Assembly: GCA_023055355.1 (NCBI GenBank)
Contig: JALJCS010000001.1
Location: forward strand, 82,004,881 to 82,068,880
Length of the DNA: 64,000 nucleotides
Source of the DNA: Agelaius tricolor
Taxonomy: Eukaryota; Chordata; Aves; Passeriformes; Icteridae
Direction of reading: 5' to 3'
Shown: positions 26,398-38,700 of the stretch, in pieces
Numbering within the stretch: position 1 is the stretch's first letter
Layout of the letters: each line of letters begins with the position of its first letter
Notes under the pieces: model-generated
The model's database searches: none
The model's input: only the letters and a program-made list of their open reading frames with translations
Told to the model about the DNA's origin: nothing
Made by a program: the position numbers and the translations under genes

Positions 26398-26882
26398 CAG
26401 AATCATAGAATCACATCATCATGAAATACCAGGTTGGAAGGGACCACAAGGGTAATCTGGTCCAGCCATTCTTGGCAAAAGAACAGTCTGGACAAGATTG
26501 AACAGCACCCTCTTTAGCTGAATTTTAAAAAGTGTCCAAAGCTGAAGAATCCACCACTTGTCTAGGAGCATTATTCCAGTGGCTGATTTTTCTCATTGTG
26601 AAAAATTTTTCTCTGGTATCCGGTCAGAATATCCCCAGGAGTAACTTGTACCCATTATGCCTTGTTTTTCTTTTTTCCTGTGACTTAGAAAAAGAGAGGC
26701 TCCATCTTTTTTTTGTAGACACCCTTTATATACTGGAACATGGTGGTAAGTTCTCCCCTAAGCCTTCTTTTCTCAAGGCTGAATAAACTCATTTCTCTCA
26801 ACCCTTTCTCATATGGGAGCCTTCCCAGCCCTTTGATCATTTCTGTGGCCTTTCTCTGGACCCTCTCCAGCCTGTCCACATC
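26398..26882 (-). mobile_element. CR1 LINE, 5'-truncated 3' end (antisense)
   Basis: The plus strand begins with ACAGAATCATAGAATCAC, which is the antisense of the CR1 terminal octamers. It continues through the antisense of the usual CR1 3' untranslated region. On the minus strand, 26879 down to 26685 encodes the conserved C-terminal part of the CR1 ORF2 protein: LERVQRKATEMIKGL, then LFSLEKRRLRGEL and FQYIKGVYKK. CR1 elements are non-LTR retrotransposons that insert 5'-truncated copies, so this is a dead partial copy. The moderately intact peptide suggests intermediate age. Confidence 0.92.
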
Positions 26883-27400
26883 TTATTGTTAAACATACCT
26901 GTATAAATTTGGCTAGGTTTTGGGTTTTTTCAATATAATTAAACTTCTGGATTTTCCCAACATCATCTTTTGGTCATCTTAAATGTGTAGGGCTTTGGTT
27001 TGGTTAAATAGAGGCTTGCTACCGATCTGAGAGGAAGCAGATTTGGTTTATTGTCTTTCTTTTTTTTTTTCCTCAAAAGTAACTGGTGGTTTGGAGTCTG
27101 GATATATGATTGTTTTCAGAAATGTAGGTGCAGTTCATTTGACCAAAAGGTAAACATTTTTTTTCATAGACACACAAGTGTTTGCCATCTCTTTTCCACA
27201 AGTAGAAGGAAAGAGGTATTCTTAGGGAGTAAACCATCTCATCTTGCATAAGATATCCGAAGATAGGTGAATAATTTCCTGACTTGACTTTCTATGGACT
27301 CTAAGGGAAACATGAAGTGTTTAGATCACATCCAGGATGTACATGAAAACACATGAAATCCAGTGGATTCCAGTGGATAATCCAGAGTATGTCAGAATCC

Positions 27401-27617
27401 TCCTCTCCTCTCCTCTCCTCTCCTCTCCTCTCCTCTCCTCTCCTCTCCTCTCCTCTCCTCTCCTCTCCTCTCCTCTCCTCTCCTCTCCTCTCCTCTCCTC
27501 TCCTCTCCTCTCCTCTCCTCTCCTCTCCTCTCCTCTCCTCTCCTCTCCTCTCCTCTCCTCTCCTCTCCTCTCCTCTCCTCTCCTCTCCTCTCCTCTCCTC
27601 TCCTCTCCTCTCCTCTC
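27401..27617. repeat. (TCCTC)43 pentanucleotide tract
   Basis: A 217-bp uninterrupted run of TCCTC, 43 full copies plus two bases, is flanked by degenerate pyrimidines on the right. The tract is strictly homopyrimidine on the plus strand and homopurine (GAGGA) on the minus strand. That composition can adopt triplex structure and tends to be length-unstable. Long open frames run through it on both strands only because the repeat lacks stop codons. They are not genes. Confidence 0.98.
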
Positions 27618-28172
27618 TTTACTCTTAGCAAACCAGACTCTGACCTCAGCCTCCAAAGTTTGACTTTATTCATCCTGCACTGGCTGGATTCAGTCAATAT
27701 TGCTGGATGAGGAATCTTTGCTGCTGTTCCTGGCTCTGAGCATATGGGTGTCATGGGAGTGAGGATGGCTCTTTGCTTAGAAGTGCACATTTCTTTTAAA
27801 ACAATCATCATCCCTTTTCTCTCAAAAATTTTTCTCCCCAGTAGGAATTGCTATGCAACAAGCTGCTCAGTGTCTCAAAGTCAAAGACATTTTACTTTAA
27901 ACTTTTTTATTCTAATTAAAAATAGAAAATATGTTTTTTCATTTAGACAGAACCATTGTCAAATTTGATAATTTCCATAGTCTAGTAACAAAGTTATACT
28001 CTTCATCACCCAAATCTCTCCAACAAACAAGGCAGAAGTTCCCAAATAGTACATAATTCACAAGTGCAATGAGACTGATGATTTTCTGGGGAGGGAAATT
28101 GGTTCCTGAACAGAAATACTCACAAACAGCATTTTAGACAATTATCTCTTTCAGGCATTTCAGCCAAAATGC

Positions 28173-28207
28173 TATTATCAGGTTTTCAGGAAGCAAACCT
28201 GATAATA
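28173..28207. repeat. perfect 13-bp inverted repeat
   Basis: Arms 28173-28185 (TATTATCAGGTTT) and 28195-28207 are exact reverse complements around a 9-base loop. No terminator or RNA gene is implied, because the hairpin is short and AT-rich. It sits in unique sequence upstream of the CR1 copy at 28366. Confidence 0.8.
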
Positions 28208-28365
28208 ACCTATCCTGTGAATTTAGTCTGTTTAGAAAGATTAAAGATCTTGTTTAAGAAAAATACTCAGATCAAAAACCTAATTACAATATATATTTTT
28301 TCCAAGAGTGAATGATGCTTGTACCCTTAGGGTTTATCTTCATGGAGAAACCATTATGAAATAGA

Positions 28366-28837
28366 TATAAAGCTGTTAGAGAGTGTCCAAAGGAGAGCTA
28401 CAAAGATGTTAAAGGGCCTTGATGGGATGCTGTGTGAGGAGTGGTTGATGTCTGTGACAAAGTGACAGCCTGGAGAGGAGGAGACTGAGGGGAGACCTCA
28501 TTGCAGTTACAACTTCCTTGAGAGGGGAAGAAGGATAGGCACTGATCTCTTCTCTGTGGTGACAATGACAGGACCTGAGAGAATGGCCTGAAGCTGTGTC
28601 AGGAGAGGTTTAGGTTGGATATTAGGAAAAGGTTCTTCCCTCAGAGGGTGGTTGGGCACTGGAACACACTCCCCAGGGAAATGGTCACAGCACCAGCCTG
28701 ACAGAGCTCAAGAAGTGTTTGGACAGTGCTCTCAGGCACAGGGTGTGACTTGTGGGGATGGTTCCATACAGGGACTGGAGCTGGACTTCGCGATCTTTGT
28801 GGGTCTCTTCCAATTCATCTTATTCTGTGGTTCTGTA
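28366..28837 (+). mobile_element. CR1 LINE, 5'-truncated 3' end (sense)
   Basis: The sequence follows the CR1 3' part: GAGAGTGTCCAAAGGAGAGC near the start, then TTTAGGTTGGATATTAGGAAAA, the CAGAGGGTGGTTGGGCACTGG segment, and GGTCTCTTCCAATTCATCTTATTCTGTGG at the end. It terminates with two CR1 octamers (28822-28829 and 28830-28837). The encoded ORF2 tail is interrupted by frame changes and stops. The longer open frame at 28652-29113 runs out of the element into flanking DNA and is not a gene. Confidence 0.93.
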
Positions 28838-29273
28838 AGACAGAAATTTAGAATGCAACAGCTATTCAACAGGGATTTACACTGCTATTCTTCACTAAGA
28901 AATGCACTATATTTAGCAGCTGCACTGAAGTCACTCACCTCTGTTCTGGATCTCCAAGGCTCTTTTAAGAATCAAGCTGTCTCTGACAACAGAAACAAGA
29001 AGCAAAAGACAGCAAAGCAGGGACACAGAATTGCAAAGTTCCAGCTGCTGAGGTCTGTGATTTACAGAGATCCACAAATATTTGACAAGTTGATATTTCA
29101 GGTTCCTTCATAGATCCTGGTATTCAGGTAGGAACCGGACGTGTGCTTGAAAAGTTACAGAATGCTGAGCTTAGGTGCTCTCAGGAGAGGTGGCTGGAAA
29201 CTCTGGCCTGCATATGACCTTCAATATGTGCATAGATATACAGAAAATAAAAGTATTACTTCCAGCTTAATTA

Positions 29274-29274
<1 letters not shown>

Positions 29275-29311
<37 letters not shown>
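29275..29311. repeat. (ATT)n microsatellite
   Basis: A 37-bp perfect trinucleotide run of about 12 copies in AT-rich unique sequence. Confidence 0.95.
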
Positions 29312-29312
<1 letters not shown>

Positions 29313-30309
29313 TCTTTTAGACTATTCCTGCATGTCAATAAGCCCTTAGTAAAAGAACTTGCAAGAAACATATCAGAGTGACACCTGGTAGCTCCTGTCA
29401 AAACTGTGCTCATCAAATCCTGCCAGGGAAACTAATTTCATTAGAGATGAGGTTGAAATTGTCACTCAGCAAGTTTATTAATTCTCAAATACCAAGAGTG
29501 AAAAATGCACCAGCTGGGTGATAATCACTGAACATGTATAAACAAGGCCCATGCTTAGCTGATCTTCACTCTGGTTAGGGGCCCCAAGTTTTTAAAATAA
29601 TATTTAATAGACCAGATTGTTCCTGAAGGTAAATGAGGATGTGAGATTTGTGCAACACATATGGACATCCTACCTGACCATAGCATAGAGTCTTAAGTTC
29701 TCCAGGTTCAGCCTCTGTGGAGCATTCAGATCCATGAGTATCAGTACTCAGGTGTTTCTGAGCAGGAGGCCCACCTGAGCAAGGCGGTCTCTCAACTTTG
29801 GGAGTCCCTGGAAAGAGTAGGGCTGTACCTGACTGCACAGAGCAAATCCATCACACCAGCACCTGTGCCCAGCAGCTCTGCACCTCACCCAAGCACACTG
29901 AGAGGAAACTCTGTGGTGTAGAGCTGTCTCATTGCACAGCAGATGTATTACTGCCTTGCAATGCATCTTGTTAATTCTGTAAATTAACGGAATAGCACAC
30001 AAGAGGTAGGTCAGACTGATCTGTGCTAAACATACAGTGAGCAGTAGCTCAAATGGGGCATTTTCAGGGTGGTGGATGTTTTTGGAAAAGTACCCCTGGT
30101 TGCAAGAAAGAAGAGATGGACTGCATTGTCTCTGGAATGGGGCAGCACCTTTGTGGCCAGCACAAATGGGAGCCTTCCCTTTAGTTCTGCTGCTACAGAG
30201 TGAGTCTTAAAGACACACAGCTTGCAACCTGCAGTGGGGTTTAGTGACAGGCTCCTCTGCCATTTGCTGTGTGCAGTTAAATGCACGGAGCTGCAGATAG
30301 GCACCAGCC
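29312..30309. other. unique non-coding DNA
   Basis: No exon or recognised repeat is visible. Short open frames on the minus strand at about 29575-30304 overlap one another in different frames and carry no domain. Confidence 0.5.
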
Positions 30310-30740
30310 ATGTGCAGTTCAGTGTATAATGCTATTAATAATTACTTGGTTCCCCTGTGGTCAATGATTTCTAGTAATCCCTCTGTTTTCTCCCTTGTTA
30401 GATTTAGATATATCAAAGGCTCTTTGCCTGTAGCGAGGCCACACGGAAAGAAGCACCATTCTGCAGTCAGGGGTTCTTCACAATCACTGGCTTTGCACAG
30501 GTTTTTCAAACTTGCTGCTGGATAAAACCATCAGAATTTTTAACATGCAAGCGTCCAGCAGCAGGACACCATCTCATTAACTCTTATAGCTCCATTTTCT
30601 GAATACTGCTGTGCAGCTCATTTATATTCATGTATTCTTCCTCCTGCTGTTCCGAGCATACAAGGACCGAGAGCCCTCACAAGGGATGTTTGCATTAAAG
30701 CTGCACATTAGCTTCCAATGCCCTGAGGATCCTTTATGTT
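30310..30740. other. candidate conserved non-coding element
   Basis: This non-repetitive block has an AT-core motif (TATTAATAATTACTTGG near 30333-30350) and otherwise balanced composition. It lacks microsatellites and transposon texture. The resemblance to vertebrate conserved enhancers is a judgement of composition only. Its conservation is unknown. Confidence 0.22.
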
Positions 30741-32439
30741 TTAAGGTAGATACAGCATTTTGTCTTTTACAAAAGGTTCTGCTTGAAAGGTTCAGGGTAG
30801 GAAACCTAGCTTTGTCCCAGGGCTGACAGATGTACTAGCCAATTTAACAAAAATATTAGCTGCCAAGAGGCTTGGCAAAATACATGTAATGTCCCAGCTT
30901 GATGAGAAAAAAACTAGGATATACATTGCTTATCTGTGGCAAGCTTGTTAGTAAGGTCTGGTTGAAAGTACTTAGAGAAAAAGTCATTTTGTCAAATACC
31001 CTGCAGTACCAACGATAAAATATTTCGCACAGACATAATAGTTTTGATAAGTTTTTTCACCTTGAAGGTTTCTGTGAGAATCAGTATTTTTCTGATTACT
31101 ATTGAAACAGCAGAGACAGGTGAGGGTGAAAGGCAGAGGAGAGAATGGAATGATTTTGAAAAATCTGAAGACAAACTGTCTCAACAAAAGTCTATTTTAA
31201 CAAAACTGGCTGAAGAGTCTTATTTCCCAGAATGGAATCTGAAACCTTGCAAGTCCTTACCAAAAGCCAGTGCCATCGTTTAGCAGGCTTCAGTGCTAAC
31301 TGTATTGATCACATTACCTGTGACACTACTCAAACAAAGGGACAGATTTCAAATATAGATTTGAAAGCTATTCAAGGTCCCAAAGCATTTCAACAGCACT
31401 AAAATCAATAGTATAATAGACAGAAGAGTGGCAGTTGGTGAGCTAAAATGAATTTATTTTTCTGAATTGAAAGTTTGAATTCCACGGGTTAGTTTCTACC
31501 TAATATAGAGGAGAGTTAGTGAAAAAGATGGAGAGAATCCAAGTTCCACAGCCTGCTGGCAAGACTGGCCCTTGGACCAGAAGAGCTCTTCCTCTGCATC
31601 TGCACCAGGCACTGGCTGCCACCTCCCCTAACAAACTTGAACATCTCTCCAGAGCTTTCCTTTGCCCAGCTATGAAAACAGGTTTTCTATCTGAGCAGTC
31701 AGTTGCAATGTCTACTGCCTGTACTTCCATTAGGACTGGTTGAATTGCTCTTGCATCAGAACATTTTACACTGATCTTGTTCTCCATGTCATTGTATGAA
31801 CTAGGTCTAATAGGAGTATATCTGCTTGTATTCCCTGTGTTTCCATATATTTTTCCTTAATATTTTATTAGAGGGGGTTTTTTATATTTTTTGTTTGTTT
31901 GGGTTTTTTTGTTTGTTTAAATTATTACAAGACTTGCTCAAGTGTACTTCATGGCTTTGACTGTATTTTATACAAGGAATAGTATTCAGATAATTTTAAT
32001 ACAACAGAAGTATGCAAAATTCTTTAATGCACTTTAATATCAAGGCAGAATTTAGTTCCAGTAGAAAATAGAAAGGAAAGAAGAAATGTTTGGAATTCAT
32101 AGGGTGGTCATAATCTAGTAATAAAACACCTAAGCAGCAGACAGAAGCACAGATTAGGCTTTGTCAGTGGTACATATGGCTTGAACCCAAAGTCAGTTAG
32201 TCATAATAGCACATAGACGTGTTCCAGATATTGTTACAAGGCAGAATGGTCTATAAATGGCCTTCTAAAACATCAATCTTTTGCCTTCAGAACTGCTTAT
32301 TAACTGAGCTGAGGAATACATCAAATATGCTAATAACGTAGTAACCAGCAGCTAAGGAAAAAAAAAATAAACCACCAAATGTTCATTTACATTAGGATCA
32401 CAGCAGCAACAGCATACTGATAATTTAACCCCCTCTGCT
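30741..32439. other. unique non-coding DNA
   Basis: I see no gene. A T/G-rich low-complexity run lies at about 31870-31920. A short GC-richer part at 31540-31760 has open frames on both strands without a recognisable domain. Confidence 0.5.
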
Positions 32440-32660
32440 CTGGATAACAACCTCACTGTGACGCTAAGCACAGACTGTAGATAGAATACCATAGTTGAAT
32501 GACCTCATTGTCAGTTTTAAACAATTAAAGATATTGAGATAATTTAAAAGGACAAGTGGAAGCCTGTTTGCTTCATCTAAGGCTACTTAATAATCAGTTT
32601 TATGCACTGAGATAATGAGACATATTAGCCAGAGAGTCGAGGGGGGAAGTTCAGTGAAAA
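32440..32660. other. candidate conserved non-coding element
   Basis: This stretch holds CAATTAAAGATATTGAGATAATTT-type AT cores around 32522-32546 and GCTACTTAATAATCAG near 32582-32597. There is no repeat or coding signature. It is listed for its texture, without evidence of conservation. Confidence 0.22.
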
Positions 32661-32752
32661 AGCTCAAACTCTCTTAAAGCCTAAGGTCAGAGGGAACACA
32701 TGGCTTTTCTTGCTTACAAGGAGGAATGTCACACTGCAGCAAATAATACATT

Positions 32753-32778
32753 AATAAATAAATGAATAAATAAATAAA
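32753..32778. repeat. (AAAT)n microsatellite
   Basis: A 26-bp tract of AAAT/AATA units with one G interruption. Confidence 0.85.
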
Positions 32779-35700
32779 ACAAAACAAGAGAAGGCAATGA
32801 TTTGCATGCATGTTATTAAGGGGCATTAAGTTAGTCATTTTTCCAATCTGTACTTGACATTTTGGAAAAGGTTGGTGGTCATTCAAAAACAAATTCTGGG
32901 CTACCTTGCTTTGTACCATGCTTGGCAGCAAACTGCTATAAACTGCTCCCTTCAATATATATTTTTTCATTCACCTCATGAGTTATGCATGTGAAATTTC
33001 AGAATCTTTATTGTCATCAGAAACAGCTGCTCATTACAAGAAGATTATTGTTTTGAGATATATACTGCATTTGTGTTGGAGTAATCAGTTAACCCTCCAT
33101 GTACATGAGAGTATTTAAAAATGCAGCTTCAGGAACAGGCTGTGCACACATTGCAGCTATACAGAATTTTTAATATTATTTTTTATTTTCTAGCCAGAAT
33201 CATACCCCTGACCTATCAACCCTCCTTTCACAACCTTCCAATTTGCCCACTCCATATAAGGATATTGAATGCCTCCCTACCAATCTACATCATGGGTGAA
33301 TAAGAGGATGTGTGGATTTGAAATAAGTGTGGCCTCTAGTTTTCACAGAATTATTGTAAGAAAATAAGTTATTTATATAGAATCAATATTGCTAAAGCAT
33401 CAAAATGTCAGATATTTTTGAACAGAAAACAGTTCTTTTATTCATATATTTTTATATTTATTTTAAATTATAATTTAAAGCAATTTACAGGAAACTGTTT
33501 ATGATATGCAATTTTGAGTGCTCTGCAAGCAGCATGCGAAGGTCTTTGCTACTTTCATGTGTTTTTGTTCATGTTGTAGGCATTTATGCACCCTTGTATG
33601 TTGACAACAGTGGGGTTTGCATTACTGATTGGTGATGCACTACTCAGTATATCCAAAGTTAGGTCATATCCCACAGCTCTCTGCAGAATCCAGATAATTA
33701 AACTTCAAGTAGACCAAGTTAAACTATAGAAACAGTTTCCTTTTTATATCATACATGGTAAATATTATTTTAAAAGCTCCAGTCCAGCATAGGATGGGTG
33801 CTTAAATCCCATCAGTGCAGAAGAAGGTGCTTATATCCCTGAAGAAAAGTGCAGGGAGACAGACACAGCCCAAGCTTACATGATGCAGCAGGAACAGAGC
33901 AAGGTCCTGTTTCAGCTTCTCTCATCTCAGCTGTCTAAATGAGCAAGGTGTTCTCCACAAGCTCAATCTTCACACTCAGGTTCATCATACCAGACCAAGA
34001 TATAGTCAATAAATGGGCTTCCACAGATGGCTAATGAAAAATAAGCATTTTCAAAGAAAATCACTAGATTAAAGAGGAGTGAGGCTGAATGTGAGGCTGG
34101 AGATGAAGAAAGTGATACTCCCAAACTACTGACATATTGCAGTGTGAAACTGGTTCCTCCAGGGTATTTGAGCTGGCTTTAATTTTGAATCTGCCCCACT
34201 GCTCTGAATTATGACAGATCATTATGGAGTCTGTATCTGCCTTCCTCTCACACATTCATCCAACCAAGCAAGATGCTACAGTGTGGCAGAGCTCCAGAAC
34301 ACTGACATCTTTTTTTGGCAAATAATTAATTTCAAAGTATTTTCTCAAATACGTGTAGGCTTCTAGTCAATGAAAATATGAGTTTGCCACTTATTCAAAC
34401 CATCTGTCTTTATTTTTTAAATTATAATTGTACAATATGTCCATTTTCCAGGATTATTATTTCATTTTTTTAAAGATTACTTTGAGGTATCTGAAGGTTT
34501 TATCTGTAATTAAAATATGTATACATGGTTTGATTAAAGTTACTCCATCCAAGCAAAGAGATACAAACTGTTTCTTCTAACAAAGGAAAAGCCCCACTGC
34601 AGTGCACAAATGACATGTCTTGCAATATGTAGTGCAGCAATAAGTCAGACTTAGGATCCTGACTGTGTATCGTGGCATTGAAAGAAGTTCATTAAAATGT
34701 GAAAGTGGAAAGATCTTCACATTCAATACTCAATTTATATTAAAATCTCCTTAAAATATACCACTGGGACAATGCAAGGTGTTGATACACTTAGCAAGTG
34801 ACAGAGGTCATACCTTCTATATTCTGCTTATTAAAATACATATTTTATACTGGATTTCAATAATTTCCTGCTTTCTAAAGAAAAATGTAATATTGGAAAA
34901 GCATAAAATGATGAGCCCTTTGACCTCCAGAAAAGAAAAAAAGCATCTTGAATTACAAATCATTTATCATTCATATGATCTTTGCTGCCGGAATACAAGA
35001 CTAACTGACTTTTGAATGCAAGCTGGTGATTTCTGAATGCAAGGCTAAGTGTTCAGCTTATGGTACAGCTGGGCCATTCTCACCATACTACAAAAAAAAT
35101 CAGCTGAAAGACTGCTTTTCATATATCAAGAAAATGAAAATGGAATAATTATTTTTCTTCTCTAAGCTAAGAAAAATATGGCAAGCATACATTTTGAGTC
35201 AAGAGTTTTACTGAATGCATTGCCATTATTTTTTCCACCAATGAAACATTGAGTATTTAGCAATAAATTGAAAAATATAGCATTTATTTTTGTAAAGGTC
35301 TGCTTTGTGCTTCCTGGGTAACAATGGATAAGTTGAAATTCTGAGTAGATCAAAAATGTCATCAAGAAGGCAATAGGAAAAATGCCATGATGCAGGAAAT
35401 TATGTAAACTTTGTTTAGTTTCTGTTTAAAAGCAGACCTATGTTTGCTCACACCAAGCTACAAAGGGTGTGTTTTCTGTGAGACACTGCTGATTCAGAGA
35501 AAAAATGTGGTTTTTGAATATCACATCATATTCAATAGCATATTTTTCCATGCAATTATTGAATTATTTCATCTTGATAATGTCAAAGGCAACATGTTTA
35601 AATCTTGCTATACCATTTAGACTTCTGCATTAGTAGTCAAAGCAACTAGAAATGATCTGATTTTAACGTGATGAAAATTAAACATTTACTTCATAAAAAT

Positions 35701-38700
35701 GAAGGTTTGTGGAACTTTTCTTTCAATTTGAGCAAAAAACCCCACAGTCTAACTTTCTCAAAACACTGTTTCTAATACAATGGAAATTTTGTTTGAAATA
35801 TAGTTTATCAGCTGATGAGGAGACTCACTGGGTGATAATATAATGACTCATAGGCCACAAATCCAAGATTCAGATACCAAAGAAAAAGACACCTTCTGTT
35901 CATCATCACCATACACTGGAGGGTCACCCCTGCTCTGCCCATGGCCTCCTTGAGCACACACTGGTGGCCATGCTGAGCAGAGACACCATGCTGGCCTATA
36001 GGTTATGCTGAACCTCTTGGGGCTGTTCTCCAGCACTCCCTGAGAGCATCCAGGCACGCACAGAGAGCACCAGAGAGCACCTGGCCAGGGGTGGCAGGGC
36101 TGAACTCAGCCACAGGGGCTGGTGTGTCACTCCGTCCACAGCCTGATGCAGACACTGCACCTGGCCCTCTGTCTGCTGAGCTGAAATTGTTACTTGCACA
36201 GCCAAGGAGCTGGTGTGCCTGACCAACTAACCTAGCTAAGATTCACAGCAGGTGCCTCAGGAACTTCAGGTGCTCAGTAAATAACTGTGGTTCTTATCTT
36301 CACAGGCAGAATTTAATGTTTTTCTGTCCCTTTTCATCCAAAAACCCAGTACTTTTACTACACACCCATATTATCTGACAAGTCTGTTGCAAATGAAGCA
36401 CTTTTTTAAAGCTAAAAATCCAGATTTGAGAGTCACAAGTGTGGAAATGTGAGGAATAAAAGATCCATTTTTATCCAGGAGCTCTGCTTGTTCTCCCACT
36501 CACTCAGCAAGCAGCCTGCACTTGCCTCTTCCACTCAGTTCTTGGTGTCATGTTGAGGTGACCATGGGGAGCTGGGCTTGCTTTAAGTGCTTCAGAAAGA
36601 AAGCCCAGGAAGGGACTTTTGTACTTCCTAGAGTACTTATGCATCTATTTGGACTCTACATGATAGCAACTTTTATATTTTTCATGTTCCACAAATGTAC
36701 TGCTTGCATCTTCAGGTAGTGAAAAGCATCTTTGTGTGAAATGATAAATTGATACATTGAATTATACTGTGTTTGCCCTGATATAAAAGTCTATGCAAAG
36801 TTGCAGGAAAAGAGAATCAGAGATTATTTCGGGGTTCAGTTGATCAGAAAGGAATATGTGCTTTTATGTATACTTGGAATGGGTTAGTGCATATGTATCC
36901 TTAAGTCTTATATAAGTATACAGATGCATGTGCACACACACTCTCCTGAACCAGTAATAATTAATATGATTGTCAAATAAACAGAAGGGAGGGAGCAAAG
37001 TTTACAATATTTGTACTTGAGAGGCTTGGGATTTTCAGCTGTGCCTCTGAAGAGATGGGATTTAAGGCTGCTATGAGTCCTACAAAAGAGCATAATGGGG
37101 GAAAAAAGAAGTCACCTCTGTCCTATGTGGGCAACAGAGCCCTTTGTGAAGCCCATGTGTGTTTTTGCAGTCCTTGTCTGGCACAGATGTGAGAAATGTG
37201 AGTGTACTTGCCTGCAGGCAGGGTGGTGTAGCAGGGGTCCCTGGAGAGCATTGCATTGTGCATGGCACGGACTCTCCATGGCAGATTGTCATGCAAGTAA
37301 ATGCTGACAGATTCACTTTGCACACCCACCCAGTTTCTTCATTCCCCTCCAGAGTCTGAGCCAGATGTGCTGGCTGTGCTCATGGCAGAGGGGAGGCCAA
37401 GATACTTCATGCTGATGCTGTCTTTGGGTTTGGGGCCTGCTTTTCCCATGAATCTTAATAAAGGCTCAAGAAAGCTTCATTTCCAGGCGTTTGACAGGCT
37501 ACTGCCAGTCCAGAAGCACAGGAGAGCATGCTATGCATACTTGCTCACAGCTGCCCTGCTGGGTTTTTGCTATTAATTGTTCTCTCATGTGCTTTCATAT
37601 TCCACAGGGGGAAAAAAAAATAGTGTCTCTGTGCTGGAAAGAGATGCTTTGGACAAAATGGAGGCAGTACTGTTCTCCTTTGCAAAGACTTGCTCCTTCA
37701 GGGCCTATGCTTTCAGAAAAGAGACAGATTAGAGATAATTCAGTGGAATTTGATGTGTTTAAATTACCTGACAACCACCATGAGTTTCTTTTTTTCTCAG
37801 CTTTTCCTGATTACTGATCTGCCATCATCATCTGTTTCTCATTTTATTGATCGTGGTGTGAGCATGGTTTATGCTGCAGAGGGACTGCCACTTCCTTCTC
37901 TCCCCCATGCAAGTCACTTGGAGGATGATTGTCCCCTCCCACTTCAGGGGGTCCCTGGCACTGCACTGGTGCTGAGCAAAGGGGAGCGAAAGAATCTTCT
38001 TGCCTGCTCCTCTCCCACACACTTCAGTGACCCATCAGCTCTGGCTGCATGCAGTACAGCTAGGTGCAGAATAATTTGCAGGAGATATTGCTTCTGAAAT
38101 TGCTGGCTTAGCAAGCCTTGAAAAGAAAGCCAGGAAAGAGGGCATTTGGGCTTATGGATGGTTATAGAGATATGTTATGTACTATTAAAAAAGAGAAAAA
38201 AAGGTTGAGAACTGGCATATTGGAACATGGTTCTGCCCATTCCCTGTGACTGGTTCAGCTTTCTTGGCCAGCAAACTGAATCACTATCCAGAGCCTTTAA
38301 AAAATCAGTCATCATCTATTTTTTTCTCCTGGCTTGTATGACTTTGCTCCTTTTCTGGAAAAAAAAATATATATACAAAACCATCACACTTCCAAAAGCA
38401 TGCAAGATGTTAACTATGTGAATTCCCTTGTAGCAACACAACATTTGGAAAAATGTCTTATTTCAAAAACATTGTTTCTTTAACTCTTCCATAATGAAAA
38501 TAGAAGCAAGCAAGGTATGTATTGACCTCAGTATTGGAAATCTGGGATTTTTAATATTTTTTTCAATAAATACAAGAATCTGGCCTTGACATTCAAACTG
38601 TGGAAAATTCTTTACAGTTTCAAGCTAGCAGGCTGACTTTTCCTTCTGTTTTGTTCTTTAGGAACAGGGGTAATCCTGGAGCATTTACTGTAAGGAGAGC

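Noticed and set aside
27321..27811. Long frames on both strands through the pentanucleotide repeat.
   Set aside because: They are translations of a stop-free simple repeat (SSPLL and GEERR units).
28173..28207. Calling the hairpin a transcription terminator.
   Set aside because: Intrinsic hairpin terminators are a bacterial feature and this is vertebrate DNA. There is also no adjoining gene.
28652..29113. 153-codon plus-strand frame.
   Set aside because: Its first part is frame-shifted CR1 3' sequence and the rest is unique flanking DNA. It is a chance fusion.
37095..38097. Cluster of overlapping frames on both strands in a GC-richer patch.
   Set aside because: Frames shift phase repeatedly, overlap on opposite strands and show no family signature. 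I could not support a gene.
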